Below, one piece after another: positions 25,597-33,756 of a DNA stretch of 37,713 nucleotides. Below the pieces are notes generated by a model that saw only the letters and a program-made list of their open reading frames with translations, ran no database searches and was not told the DNA's origin. Source of the stretch: a virus; IMG/VR virus record IMGVR_UViG_3300031812_000009, positions 1-37,713 of that record; one strand, given 5' to 3'. Within the stretch, counting starts at the first letter, position 1; every line of letters begins with the position of its first letter. The position numbers and the translations under genes are program-made.

Positions 25597-28529
25597 AGAC
25601 TTATACTAAATCTAGGTCCAAACATTATGGTATTGATTACTTTAAAGATTATTTAGGAACATCCGTAATTGATTATTTCAAAAAGATAATTCCAGACATT
25701 ACAGATGAAGAATTATTACTTGTAATAAATAAGTTCTACAAGAAAGCATTATATTCAGTAAAACATTTGCAAATAAACTATTACGAACAAGATATTCAAG
25801 ACAATGTATATATTGTTCCTGGACATTTCTATTCTCCAAAACTCTACAATTACATTGATTTTTATAATAAAAAGATATTTGTAGAACCTAAGGATTTTGA
25901 CCAATATGGTCCCATAATGAATCCAGATAATACGATAATGATATTAGGAAAGCATATAGGTGAAGAAGACTACAGATACAAGATAAACTTCTGTGGAACT
26001 GTTGGTTATAATACTCTGCAAAAGATAGTTAACTGGAAGAATAATAGTACAAAATACAAAGACCACGCTATTTACCTAGCGAACTTCATTAGGTGGAAGC
26101 TACTGATTAATTCAGATAAAGCTATTAAACAGTTTACTAAAGACTGCTATCCGTTAATAGCTAATGAGATATATATCTTAAAACCAAAATTGATTATCTA
26201 CTTTCATGCTAATCCTTGTACTTTATTACTTAAGAAACTACTGAACACTGATCTCAAAGTAGGTACTATTTCTGCTTATAAATTCGAGACACCAGACGGT
26301 GAAATATGTGAAGGTAATATTTTAACTACTACTTTCTCTAAGATTGCTCAATTAGATTTATTTCTAGAAGAAATTGAGAAAACTAAAATAAGCACTAATA
26401 GTAATGAAAATAACGAAATTCCTATAGAACTACTTACAATAGATAAACTTAGGCAGCTTAGAAATGAATTAGTAGGAAAAGATACGACGATAGCTGTAGA
26501 CTGCGAGTGGAATGGAGAAATAGAACGTTCTGGTGCTTTCTTAAGAAGTATTCAAATAGCTACTGATGATGGTACTTATGTACTACTCTTAACAGATGAA
26601 ACCGGACAGCCTTTATTTACAGACATAGAGATAGAAGAAATAAGATCTCTATTGAAAGATATATTTCTATGTCCAAGTATTACCCTAGCAGGCTCATTCT
26701 TCTATACTGACGCTGTTTGGTTAAGGAAATTTGGAATAGATCTATATCCAAAATTCTCTAAGTTACCAAAAGAATTTATATTCAGTGATGTTATAAAACT
26801 AAAAGATATAAAAGTAGGTGTATTTGACATTGCTATGGCTTCTCTTGCCCTAGACGAGGAATTAAGTTTAGATCTATGCGAGATAGCAAAGAGAACTGTA
26901 GGAGCAGCGCGCTGGGATAAAGATATAGTAGATTGGGTAAAACAGCATAAGAAGGAGCAAGACGGTTTAAGCTATGGTAATGCACCTACAGAAATGTTAG
27001 TTAGATATGGTGGTTTAGACGTTTACTACACGTTAAAGAGTTATCATGTTCTAAAAGATTTATTATACAAAGATAAAAAGGAACTTAATTCTTGGGGTGC
27101 CTTCATTAGCACTAGCAGGATGTGCTGTGCCATACTAGATATGATGTATTATGGTGTACGCATTAGCTTAGACTTATGGAATGAATTACGTCTTAATTTT
27201 AAGAAAGCTTATAACAGATTAGTAGATGAAGTTAGAGAAAAGATAAAATGGCCAGCCTTTGATCCACGAAAAATGGATCACTTAAGAATAGCTCTGTATG
27301 GAAGAGAATTTGATGTAGAAGGTATTCTTCCTCCAGAAGCCCAAGTAGAAAATCTAAAACCAATCAAGCTAACAGATAAAACATTAAATAAAAGATTTAA
27401 AGGCTGGGATACGCTAGACGAAAAGACTAAGAAACTAGTAGGAGTAAGTGTAGACAAAGAGACTTGTGGAATTTTATCTGCTAGTAGTCAGTTAGCTAAA
27501 GATATAAGTAATATCAAAATAGTAGATCATGCAATAAAAAATACATTATCTGAAAAATGGGAACGCTTTATTCAAGACGACGGTAGAGTTAGGTCTTTCG
27601 TTTCTCCTACATTGAAGACTGGTAGATGTAGGAGTTCAAGACCTAACATGCAGAATTTTAGTAAAAGAAGAGACGAAGAGTTTAAGAATCTGTGTAAAAT
27701 AGACACCACCCTGAGATCAATCATTATCCCAGCAGAAGGGTATTCCCTAGTAGAATGCGATTTTGCGTCTGCAGAGCTTTTTGTACTAGGAGTAATGTCC
27801 GGGGAAGACCTTCTAATAGAACATTGTAGAAGATCTGCTCTTCCAGATAATCATCCAGATTATTACGATATTCATTCCAATCTAGCTTGCAAGGCCTTTA
27901 AGCTAGACTGTCCACCAACTAAAGAAGCATTAAAGAAATTAGGTAAAGCTCATCTAAGAACTATAGCAAAGTCATTAATTTACGGCATAAACTATGGGAG
28001 AGGAATTTCAACTATTTGTAAACAAATTAAATCTGAAGAACATATAGAAATCAACGAAGATGATGCTATCAAATTAAAAGATATTATTATGGAAAGCTAT
28101 CCAAAAATTGCTGATCTACAAGAAGTACTAATGAATGTTCCGATACATCCTGGATATCAAATCAATTATTTTGGTAGAATTAAACATTTCCGAAAAGCTT
28201 ATGATGAAGAGACTTTACATAAGTATCAGAGAGAATCTCTAAATTATCCTTTTCAATCAATGGTTGCAGATTGCTTAAATCTATTCACATTTTATCTACA
28301 GAAAATAGCAGTTAAAGAATTTAAGGAAGATGAATTACAACTTAGAATATTGCTACCATTACATGACGCATTATTAATAGAAGTTAAGTCAGAGTACGCT
28401 GATTTAGTAGCTAATGAATTAATTCCAGAGGTAGCTAAGAAAGTAACTTTCAAGCAATGGAATATCTATGGGCAAGCGATGTCAGACAAAGAGTATCATC
28501 TAGACATGGTGTCTAAGATTTTGAAGTGA
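25593..28529 (+). CDS. polA: Family A DNA polymerase with N-terminal UDG-like domain
   Basis: This is a 978-residue replicative polymerase. Residues about 112-260 resemble a family 4 uracil-DNA glycosylase fold (ILGKHIGEEDY, CGTVGYNTL, ANFIRW, then LKPKLIIYFHANP), but the final His-Pro-Ser motif is replaced by Thr-Phe-Ser, so glycosylase activity is unlikely. The proofreading 3'-5' exonuclease has DCEW (Asp303, Glu305), YTDAVWL and YGGLDVYY. The polymerase has motif A DFASAEL (Asp723), motif B from Arg789 and Lys793 to YG (797-798), and motif C HDA (924-926), where most relatives have HDE. A UDG-like domain joined to PolA is known from SPO1-type phages. It overlaps the primase by four bases. 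Confidence 0.93.
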   Translation: MKTYTKSRSKHYGIDYFKDYLGTSVIDYFKKIIPDITDEELLLVINKFYKKALYSVKHLQINYYEQDIQDNVYIVPGHFYSPKLYNYIDFYNKKIFVEPKDFDQYGPIMNPDNTIMILGKHIGEEDYRYKINFCGTVGYNTLQKIVNWKNNSTKYKDHAIYLANFIRWKLLINSDKAIKQFTKDCYPLIANEIYILKPKLIIYFHANPCTLLLKKLLNTDLKVGTISAYKFETPDGEICEGNILTTTFSKIAQLDLFLEEIEKTKISTNSNENNEIPIELLTIDKLRQLRNELVGKDTTIAVDCEWNGEIERSGAFLRSIQIATDDGTYVLLLTDETGQPLFTDIEIEEIRSLLKDIFLCPSITLAGSFFYTDAVWLRKFGIDLYPKFSKLPKEFIFSDVIKLKDIKVGVFDIAMASLALDEELSLDLCEIAKRTVGAARWDKDIVDWVKQHKKEQDGLSYGNAPTEMLVRYGGLDVYYTLKSYHVLKDLLYKDKKELNSWGAFISTSRMCCAILDMMYYGVRISLDLWNELRLNFKKAYNRLVDEVREKIKWPAFDPRKMDHLRIALYGREFDVEGILPPEAQVENLKPIKLTDKTLNKRFKGWDTLDEKTKKLVGVSVDKETCGILSASSQLAKDISNIKIVDHAIKNTLSEKWERFIQDDGRVRSFVSPTLKTGRCRSSRPNMQNFSKRRDEEFKNLCKIDTTLRSIIIPAEGYSLVECDFASAELFVLGVMSGEDLLIEHCRRSALPDNHPDYYDIHSNLACKAFKLDCPPTKEALKKLGKAHLRTIAKSLIYGINYGRGISTICKQIKSEEHIEINEDDAIKLKDIIMESYPKIADLQEVLMNVPIHPGYQINYFGRIKHFRKAYDEETLHKYQRESLNYPFQSMVADCLNLFTFYLQKIAVKEFKEDELQLRILLPLHDALLIEVKSEYADLVANELIPEVAKKVTFKQWNIYGQAMSDKEYHLDMVSKILK

Positions 28530-28552
28530 CTTTTGCTAGACAGGAGTTTGCT

Positions 28553-29851
28553 GTGAGAGAGCTTAAGATTAGTGACAACCCTCTAATGAGGGGCCGTGGT
28601 GGTAACTTTGAATCCTTTATTCTAGCTCCAGTAAATGGTACTAGAAGATATCTATTTAAACCAACTTGGGATTTTACAGCTTTAGTATTTAGACCTCTAC
28701 CAATAGTAGATGAAAATAATCAGATTACTAGCTTAGAACTTGATGGAGACATTGGTAATTGGTTTGGTTCTGGATTTGATGTAGCAGAAGTAGCAGGAGA
28801 ACGCTTTGCTAACTTTGTAGTAAGGCATAGGTTAGAAGATTTCTCTGTTCGAGAAGAAGCTCCAGCCTGGGCATTGCATACCTTTTTCAGTAAGTATAGT
28901 AAAGTCAAAATGCTGTATGCCCTGGGTAAAACCGAAGAAGCGGAGCATAAGAAGGCTTTACTTGATCCGAAGATCTATAAGAGACTAGAAATAGATACCA
29001 GGACTTCTGTTAAAGTAAAGCAAATGACTGCTATTCAGTCATTAGTCCTGGTTCATAAGTCTAAGTTGTATGAACCAATGTGTGGACTAGAACCACACCT
29101 TCCCGCCGTCCCTATAGTTTTATTACCATCATCAGCTAGTCAAGAAGTTGAGTCTAATATTAAAGAAACAGGAGGTCATATTGTAGATGTAACTGGAGAA
29201 GAAGGTGCTTTTATCCGTGTTGTAAGACACGGTACAGATAAGAGCTGGTATCCTACCAGCGGTAAACCTGGGCTAACCCAGTATGAAGTAAGGGTATTGA
29301 GTAAATACGATCAGCACCTACCAAATCTACCAAAAGATTTTGATATTACATCTAAAACTACGAAATGGTCAAAGACATTTATTCTTCTTTCTCCTGAGGA
29401 GCAGCTTAATATTATTCTTTGGTGCAATATTCCTAGTATCTATCTTTACTGCGCCCTTGCTGATTCTTTCTCTTTACCTAATAGGGTAATTAAAGAAGCA
29501 ACTAAGGAGCTAGGTATCACCTCTGTTCCCATTGATTCTACTATCCCCGCCCCAGAAAAAGTAGCTAGAGTAGAGGAACAGAGAACGTCACAAGTAAAGC
29601 AAGAGGCCAAGGATGATCTAGATAGCGTTACTTTCACACAAAAGGCTGTAGTACAAGAACAGCCAAAGAAAGAGGCTAGTAAGTCTCTATTGAATAAGAT
29701 TTCTAACCAATTATTAGAAGATGATGAAGATGAAGTTCCGTTTGAGACAGAAGATATCAACAGCAAGAAAAATAGTATAGAAGAGGACGAAGATGAAGAT
29801 ATTGAATCATTGATTAAAGCTATTAGAGCCAAGAGAAATAAAGGACAGTAA
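28553..29851 (+). CDS. Probable single-stranded DNA-binding protein
   Basis: This protein of about 432 residues has a beta-rich first half with many aromatics, a helical middle, and a long acidic C-terminal third that is probably disordered. That tail contains DDEDEVPF, very like the DDDIPF tip of bacterial SSB, but followed by about 40 more acidic and basic residues. Its place between polymerase and RecA fits a gp32/SSB role: coating single strands and recruiting partners through the acidic tail. GTG 28553 is chosen because AGGAG stands six bases before it. GTG 28526, which overlaps the polymerase stop as GTGA, is the alternative and adds nine residues. Confidence 0.6.
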   Translation: MRELKISDNPLMRGRGGNFESFILAPVNGTRRYLFKPTWDFTALVFRPLPIVDENNQITSLELDGDIGNWFGSGFDVAEVAGERFANFVVRHRLEDFSVREEAPAWALHTFFSKYSKVKMLYALGKTEEAEHKKALLDPKIYKRLEIDTRTSVKVKQMTAIQSLVLVHKSKLYEPMCGLEPHLPAVPIVLLPSSASQEVESNIKETGGHIVDVTGEEGAFIRVVRHGTDKSWYPTSGKPGLTQYEVRVLSKYDQHLPNLPKDFDITSKTTKWSKTFILLSPEEQLNIILWCNIPSIYLYCALADSFSLPNRVIKEATKELGITSVPIDSTIPAPEKVARVEEQRTSQVKQEAKDDLDSVTFTQKAVVQEQPKKEASKSLLNKISNQLLEDDEDEVPFETEDINSKKNSIEEDEDEDIESLIKAIRAKRNKGQ

Positions 29852-29863
29852 TAAACTAATACA

Positions 29864-29884
29864 GCCTGTCAATAAATGGCAGGC
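29864..29884 (+). other. Stem-loop just before the tRNA
   Basis: GCCTGTCA (29864-29871) pairs with TGGCAGGC (29877-29884) around an ATAAA loop, with one G-U pair. No T-run follows, so it is unlikely to be a terminator. It lies five bases before the tRNA 5' end and may guide processing or protect the end of the upstream message. Confidence 0.5.
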
Positions 29885-29889
29885 ACTCT

Positions 29890-29975
29890 GGTCAGGTGGT
29901 GGAATAGGCAGACACATCGGACTTAAAATCCGATGACCAGAAATGGTCGTACGGGTTCGAGTCCCGTCCTGACCA
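29890..29975 (+). tRNA. tRNA-Leu (anticodon UAA)
   Basis: This 86-base class II tRNA has acceptor stem GGTCAGG/CCTGACC, a 5-bp anticodon stem TCGGA/TCCGA with loop CTTAAAA giving anticodon TAA, a long variable arm built on GACCA/TGGTC, and a T arm ACGGG-TTCGAGT-CCCGT. The discriminator is A. CCA is not encoded, so it must be added. It reads UUA, a very common codon in this AT-rich window. It lies between the SSB-like and RecA genes. Confidence 0.93.
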
Positions 29976-30021
29976 TTAATTGTCTATTTAGCGTTACTTT
30001 TTTGCTCCTTAGGGTCTCTGT

Positions 30022-31215
30022 ATGAGCAGTCTGTTTAAGTCAGCATTAGAAGAAATTAAGGAAGAATTATGTAATGAAGGTGTATTAGAACAGTATGGTA
30101 GCAACACACTTTGTATTAAGGTTCCATCATTAGCATTCAGATATTTAATTCAATATGAAGGTCTACCACTAAGCAAATTCATATTAGTTACTGGACCTCA
30201 TGCTTCATATAAATCTACGCTATGTCTAGAAATTGCTAAGTGGCACCTAGAGATGGGAGGAGAAGCTGTATTATTTGACACTGAAGGTGCTTCTTCTACC
30301 CTACATCAAGCAGTACTAGGACAAGCAATTTTTGCTAAAGAATATCAGTTTATGGAAGATTGGATAGATGCGTTAATAAGAAGGGTAGTTCCAAAGTTTA
30401 AGCAAGCAATAAATGCTGGAGTACATGCTCCTGTCTGCTTTATCATTGATTCTATAATTGGTTCTGAGTCTAAGAAAACTAGCAATAAATTAGAAGAAGA
30501 TGTAAACACACTATCTAGCTATCCTCTAGAGGCTAAATTACTATCTGGTTTTCTGAAACATAAGAATTCTATCCTACTAAATTATCCTTTTACTTTACTG
30601 GCTACAAATCATATTAAAGAATCTATAAATCCGTATGGAGGACCTGAGAAATATATTCCAGGGGGTAGAGCATTGACGTATCATGCTCAACTGATTTTAG
30701 AAATGCATAAAGAGAAGGCACCAGAACTTAAATCAGATAGTTATGAATCTGCATTGAGAATAACAGTTACTAAAAACAGATTTGGTCCTGAAAAGAATTC
30801 TATTATTGTTCCATTTGTCATAAAGCAAGCAGGCATTCACGAGACTATTCTAGTAGCTAGATTCTTATGGAATACAGCTACTGTGAAAATGCTTCATGAA
30901 GGTGCCGGGTTTAATATCAGAATTAAAGATAAATTATTAAATAAAATTAGATCTGTAATAAATATAGAGAGTAAATCCGCTGGTAGTAAGGGAATAAGAT
31001 ACTTCTGTAAGGAGTTAGGAGTATCTAGAGAAAGTGCTATATCCGCGGAGGAATTAGGAAAAATGATTGAGTCTAATCAGCAGCTCCTTGAGGAGTTATA
31101 CAAGGTGCTGATGATTAGAAAAGCTACGTTCATAGAACCTAAAAATGTAGCTGTCAAGGATACCAATAGCAAGGAGGATGTTAAAGTAGAAGCAGATGAA
31201 GCAAATGAAGAATAA
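30022..31215 (+). CDS. recA: RecA/UvsX-like recombinase
   Basis: This is a 397-residue RecA-fold strand-exchange protein. Walker A is GPHASYKST (58-66), with Leu-Cys after it. DTEGA (86-90) holds the catalytic Glu. Walker B is CFIIDS (139-144). LLATNHI and the Gly-rich PGGRALTYH near 210-225 match loop L2 and the following helix. The C-terminal 100 residues are charged and end in an acidic tail. The P-loop is unusual for RecA (usually GPESSGKT) but typical of diverged phage versions. A weak AGGG precedes the ATG. It would work with SbcCD, the SSB-like protein and the UvsW-like helicase. Confidence 0.88.
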   Translation: MSSLFKSALEEIKEELCNEGVLEQYGSNTLCIKVPSLAFRYLIQYEGLPLSKFILVTGPHASYKSTLCLEIAKWHLEMGGEAVLFDTEGASSTLHQAVLGQAIFAKEYQFMEDWIDALIRRVVPKFKQAINAGVHAPVCFIIDSIIGSESKKTSNKLEEDVNTLSSYPLEAKLLSGFLKHKNSILLNYPFTLLATNHIKESINPYGGPEKYIPGGRALTYHAQLILEMHKEKAPELKSDSYESALRITVTKNRFGPEKNSIIVPFVIKQAGIHETILVARFLWNTATVKMLHEGAGFNIRIKDKLLNKIRSVINIESKSAGSKGIRYFCKELGVSRESAISAEELGKMIESNQQLLEELYKVLMIRKATFIEPKNVAVKDTNSKEDVKVEADEANEE

Positions 31216-31249
31216 AAGGATTGAAAACTGGTTCTGTTTTCACAAGTCC

Positions 31250-31258
31250 AAGGAGGAG
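31250..31258 (+). promoter_or_regulatory. Strong ribosome site without an AUG
   Basis: AAGGAGGAG is one of the best ribosome sites in the window, yet no ATG, GTG or TTG follows at normal distance. ATC at 31264, five bases downstream, is in frame with the gene at 31297 and would add 11 residues. That gene has its own GGAG at 31284-31287. Confidence 0.4.
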
Positions 31259-31296
31259 AAGTTATCGACACAAACTTAGAACTCGGAGCTATAACC

Positions 31297-31725
31297 ATGT
31301 TTCGTGAAATAGTTAAAGTGTTAGTAGATATTTTCAATCCTGTCTGTCCAGAAAAAATAATACGAGAAGAGCATAATACACAACTACAGAACAAAGATAA
31401 AGAAATCAATGTAATAAAAATTACTCCTGGAAATAAAATTCAAGTAACTAAAAATATTCCTTCGAACAAAATTGAAGTGGTAAAGATTACTCCTGAGAGT
31501 AAAGTTACTGTTCAGAGTAAAAATAAGCTCGCACACAATATCAAATTTAAGAATAACCCTAAACCTACAATTACACACAAACAATGTACTAAACGTGTTC
31601 GTAAGAAAGTGTCTTCTCGTCCAAAGAAGGAGGATCCGAGAAGGAGTTTCAGAAATGAGTCTGTTCCAATTACAGGACGTTTTCGGAGGAGAAAACTACG
31701 ATGGAGAGGTAGACGCATACATTAG
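31297..31725 (+). CDS. Basic protein with short internal repeats, unknown
   Basis: This is a 142-residue, very basic protein. Residues about 37-75 hold a loose repeat of the form (V)IKITPxxKIxV, seen three times with changes. The last 50 residues are dominated by Lys and Arg (end: GRFRRRKLRWRGRRIH). There is no membrane segment or zinc site. A nucleic-acid-binding role is likely from charge alone. The last 71 bases overlap the start of the next gene in another frame, and part of the basic tail may be a by-product of that overlap. A terminator follows 28 bases after the stop. Confidence 0.5.
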   Translation: MFREIVKVLVDIFNPVCPEKIIREEHNTQLQNKDKEINVIKITPGNKIQVTKNIPSNKIEVVKITPESKVTVQSKNKLAHNIKFKNNPKPTITHKQCTKRVRKKVSSRPKKEDPRRSFRNESVPITGRFRRRKLRWRGRRIH

Positions 31726-32086
31726 GAGGTTATCTAGAAAGAAGCTTAATAAGACATCCCTACAGCTCGCCGCCTGTAGGGATGTTTTTTCTTTAGATAC
31801 TAATTTAGTTTTATTGAAAGCTCTAAGAAGTAATAAATATTGGGAGAACGTATTAAAGGAAATAGACAAGAAAATTAAGTCACAACTTACACAGAAGCAT
31901 GCAATAGTAATAACTAGAATTAGAGGGCTAAATAATTTCTGTATGATCTCAGATTACATAACTGCTTATAATATGGGCCCTCCAGTTATTTTATTGAAGA
32001 ATTATGTAACCAAAGTATTTGACGAAGATTTAGCTATCGTTACACTAAAGAGATTCATCAACTATCTCCTAACAGATTATTCTTAG
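31655..32086 (+). CDS. Unknown protein whose frame contains a terminator
   Basis: The start is placed at ATG 31655, eight bases after AAGGAG (31641-31646); the frame itself is open further up to a GTG at 31595. The product has 143 residues with an acidic/aromatic N-terminus, a basic segment near 24-32, and a helical body with a hydrophobic end. A perfect 12-bp hairpin plus T-run lies across codons for about residues 34-46. Full-length protein therefore requires read-through, or the true gene is split and a second short gene starts later, for which no good start is visible. Family unknown. Confidence 0.55.
   Translation: MSLFQLQDVFGGENYDGEVDAYIRRLSRKKLNKTSLQLAACRDVFSLDTNLVLLKALRSNKYWENVLKEIDKKIKSQLTQKHAIVITRIRGLNNFCMISDYITAYNMGPPVILLKNYVTKVFDEDLAIVTLKRFINYLLTDYS
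31754..31790 (+). terminator. Strong intrinsic terminator inside a reading frame
   Basis: ACATCCCTACAG (31754-31765) pairs perfectly with CTGTAGGGATGT (31774-31785) around the 8-base loop CTCGCCGC. The transcript continues with five more T bases (31786-31790), and the stem can extend into this run. This is the textbook form of a Rho-independent terminator. It lies 28 bases after the stop at 31725 but within the frame 31655-32086. Confidence 0.85.
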
Positions 32087-32098
32087 GAGAAATTACTA

Positions 32099-32887
32099 AT
32101 GACATTATTTAAATTAGAACTCTTTGGAAATAAGACACTAATGATTAATACTATTACAGTCGATGAAAATACAAATTATGTAGGCATTAGTTCTAACGAC
32201 TGTCAGGTACATAAAGTCTTAGATCATGTTGATTCAGATTCTGGCATTAGATTACTGAAGAATTCCGGATTTCCTGTTTTAGTACCTGTACTGAAACACC
32301 TATTTATCAATTCAAAAGATAAATATTTAGATTTAATAGTATTATTCTTTAAAGCGATAAAAGAGTCTAAGTTGGATGTCAAAGAAATAGTTCTCTTCTA
32401 TGAAATTAATAAAGAAAACGATAAACCTGTAAACATGGGTTTATATATCGGAGGGGACGAAGCCTTTGAAGATGAATCTATAGCTTGTATCTGGCCACAT
32501 TTAGTGACCGTATATACAAGAATAGAACAGAGTCTAGCTAACAATATCCATAATAATATTTCTAAATACAAATGTTTCTATCTAGAGGCCGATAAAAAGA
32601 ATCAAGTAAAAGTTAAAGAAGGAAATATTAAAACCACTGTAGAAAGTAATGGTTACACAAAAGTATATATGTCAGCTACAACAGAATCTTTGGAGAAGAA
32701 GAAAATTCCAGATGAATTAGATAAAACAATGGATACATTTACTATGTTATTAATGATTATCAATGAATGCGTTAAACACATAGCTAAGAAAAAACTTCCA
32801 GTTAAGCAAATCCTTTATTTAGTATCAACGACTGTCATAGAGGACATAGATTCTTACGCTGCTTGTGTATTAGTAGAACTCAAATAA
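32099..32887 (+). CDS. Unknown protein, 262 residues
   Basis: This is a soluble alpha/beta protein with many Ile, Val and Lys residues. Alternating strands and helices in the first 130 residues could be a Rossmann-like fold, but no nucleotide-binding loop is seen. The C-terminal third is helical. AGGAGA before ATG 32099 is a good ribosome site. The next gene starts 14 bases after its stop, also with AGGAGA, so the two are probably expressed together. Function not recognised. Confidence 0.7.
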   Translation: MTLFKLELFGNKTLMINTITVDENTNYVGISSNDCQVHKVLDHVDSDSGIRLLKNSGFPVLVPVLKHLFINSKDKYLDLIVLFFKAIKESKLDVKEIVLFYEINKENDKPVNMGLYIGGDEAFEDESIACIWPHLVTVYTRIEQSLANNIHNNISKYKCFYLEADKKNQVKVKEGNIKTTVESNGYTKVYMSATTESLEKKKIPDELDKTMDTFTMLLMIINECVKHIAKKKLPVKQILYLVSTTVIEDIDSYAACVLVELK

Positions 32888-32901
32888 TAGGAGATATAAA
32901 G

Positions 32902-33756
32902 ATGGTAGATTTAATCACCGAGGCGGAACGTGTCATTTCTCAATTCAATCAAGAAGAAAGAGAGATATACGAAAATCTTAGAGAAATGCTTCTAAGTGAA
33001 GCTAAATTAGAACTGCTTGGCAGATATAAAATTGCCAAATATGTTCATGACATCTATACAAGAGCCAAAGAAAAATCTAGTCTCTATGGACAATCTCTGA
33101 TTTCTAGATTAGCCATCGCTATTGGCTACAAAAGCGTGAATCCTTTGTATGAAATGATTAAAGTAGTAGATACTTGGAAGACGGAAGAAGAATTCAAATT
33201 GAATGTAATTGATACACTAGGGCAAGACGAAGATAAAGTAACCTGGAAAGAAGTAGTATTCATTTCCAGAAGAGATGAAGCAGAACAGAAAGTAATTATT
33301 GATAAGTTACAAAAGGGAAAGGACTTAGAAGAAGTCAAGAAAGAACTTGATTACAAGCCTACCAAACCTGGTAAATCTGCTAAGAAAGTAGATTCTATTA
33401 ACGATTTCACAAATCAGATAAATAAAGTTTGCAACGATATACTTAGTAGAAAGGAGGATTCCTGGGACGACTTTGATTTGCTTGGAGAAGTTACAGCCGT
33501 TCTAGAATATGAGACGGAATCAGTTATAGAAAATGTATTGAATAAATTAGATCAGACATTAGAAAATCTTAAGACCCTAAGAACTGAACTCTATGGTATG
33601 ATAGTAGAAATGGAGAAAATTAGAGAAAGAATAGAGAAAAGATTAACACAAAAAGATGATAAGACTGAAGATGATTCAGAAGATAGAGGCTTTGGAGATG
33701 ACGAAGAAGACTACGAAGAAGACGACTACTCAACAGAAGCCGAGCAAGATGAATAG
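32902..33756 (+). CDS. Helical protein with acidic tail, possibly DNA-binding
   Basis: ATG 32902 is chosen because AGGAGA (32889-32894) precedes it; the frame is open to 32863. The product has 284 residues. A helical domain at about 30-100 (GRYKIAKYVHDIY, then YGQSLISRLAIAIGY, then LYEMIKVVDTW) resembles the N-terminal helical domain of DUF1016-like proteins, where the pattern is G-rich helix, YG..li..La, then a Met-rich helix. A linker and coiled coil (about 195-245) follow, then a strongly acidic tail (runs of Asp/Glu). It may be a DNA-associated regulator. The domain call is tentative. Confidence 0.6.
   Translation: MVDLITEAERVISQFNQEEREIYENLREMLLSEAKLELLGRYKIAKYVHDIYTRAKEKSSLYGQSLISRLAIAIGYKSVNPLYEMIKVVDTWKTEEEFKLNVIDTLGQDEDKVTWKEVVFISRRDEAEQKVIIDKLQKGKDLEEVKKELDYKPTKPGKSAKKVDSINDFTNQINKVCNDILSRKEDSWDDFDLLGEVTAVLEYETESVIENVLNKLDQTLENLKTLRTELYGMIVEMEKIRERIEKRLTQKDDKTEDDSEDRGFGDDEEDYEEDDYSTEAEQDE

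Noticed and set aside
29446-29832. Minus-strand ORF very rich in Ser
   Set aside because: It is the reverse reading of the acidic Asp/Glu tail of the SSB-like gene; no ribosome site and no independent signal.
29864-29884. Stem-loop before the tRNA as a terminator
   Set aside because: No T-run follows and it would cut off the tRNA from its likely operon transcript.
33656-33748. N-terminal extension of the gene at 33749, Lys/Thr-rich
   Set aside because: It is the acidic tail of the previous gene read out of frame; no ribosome site precedes ATG 33656.
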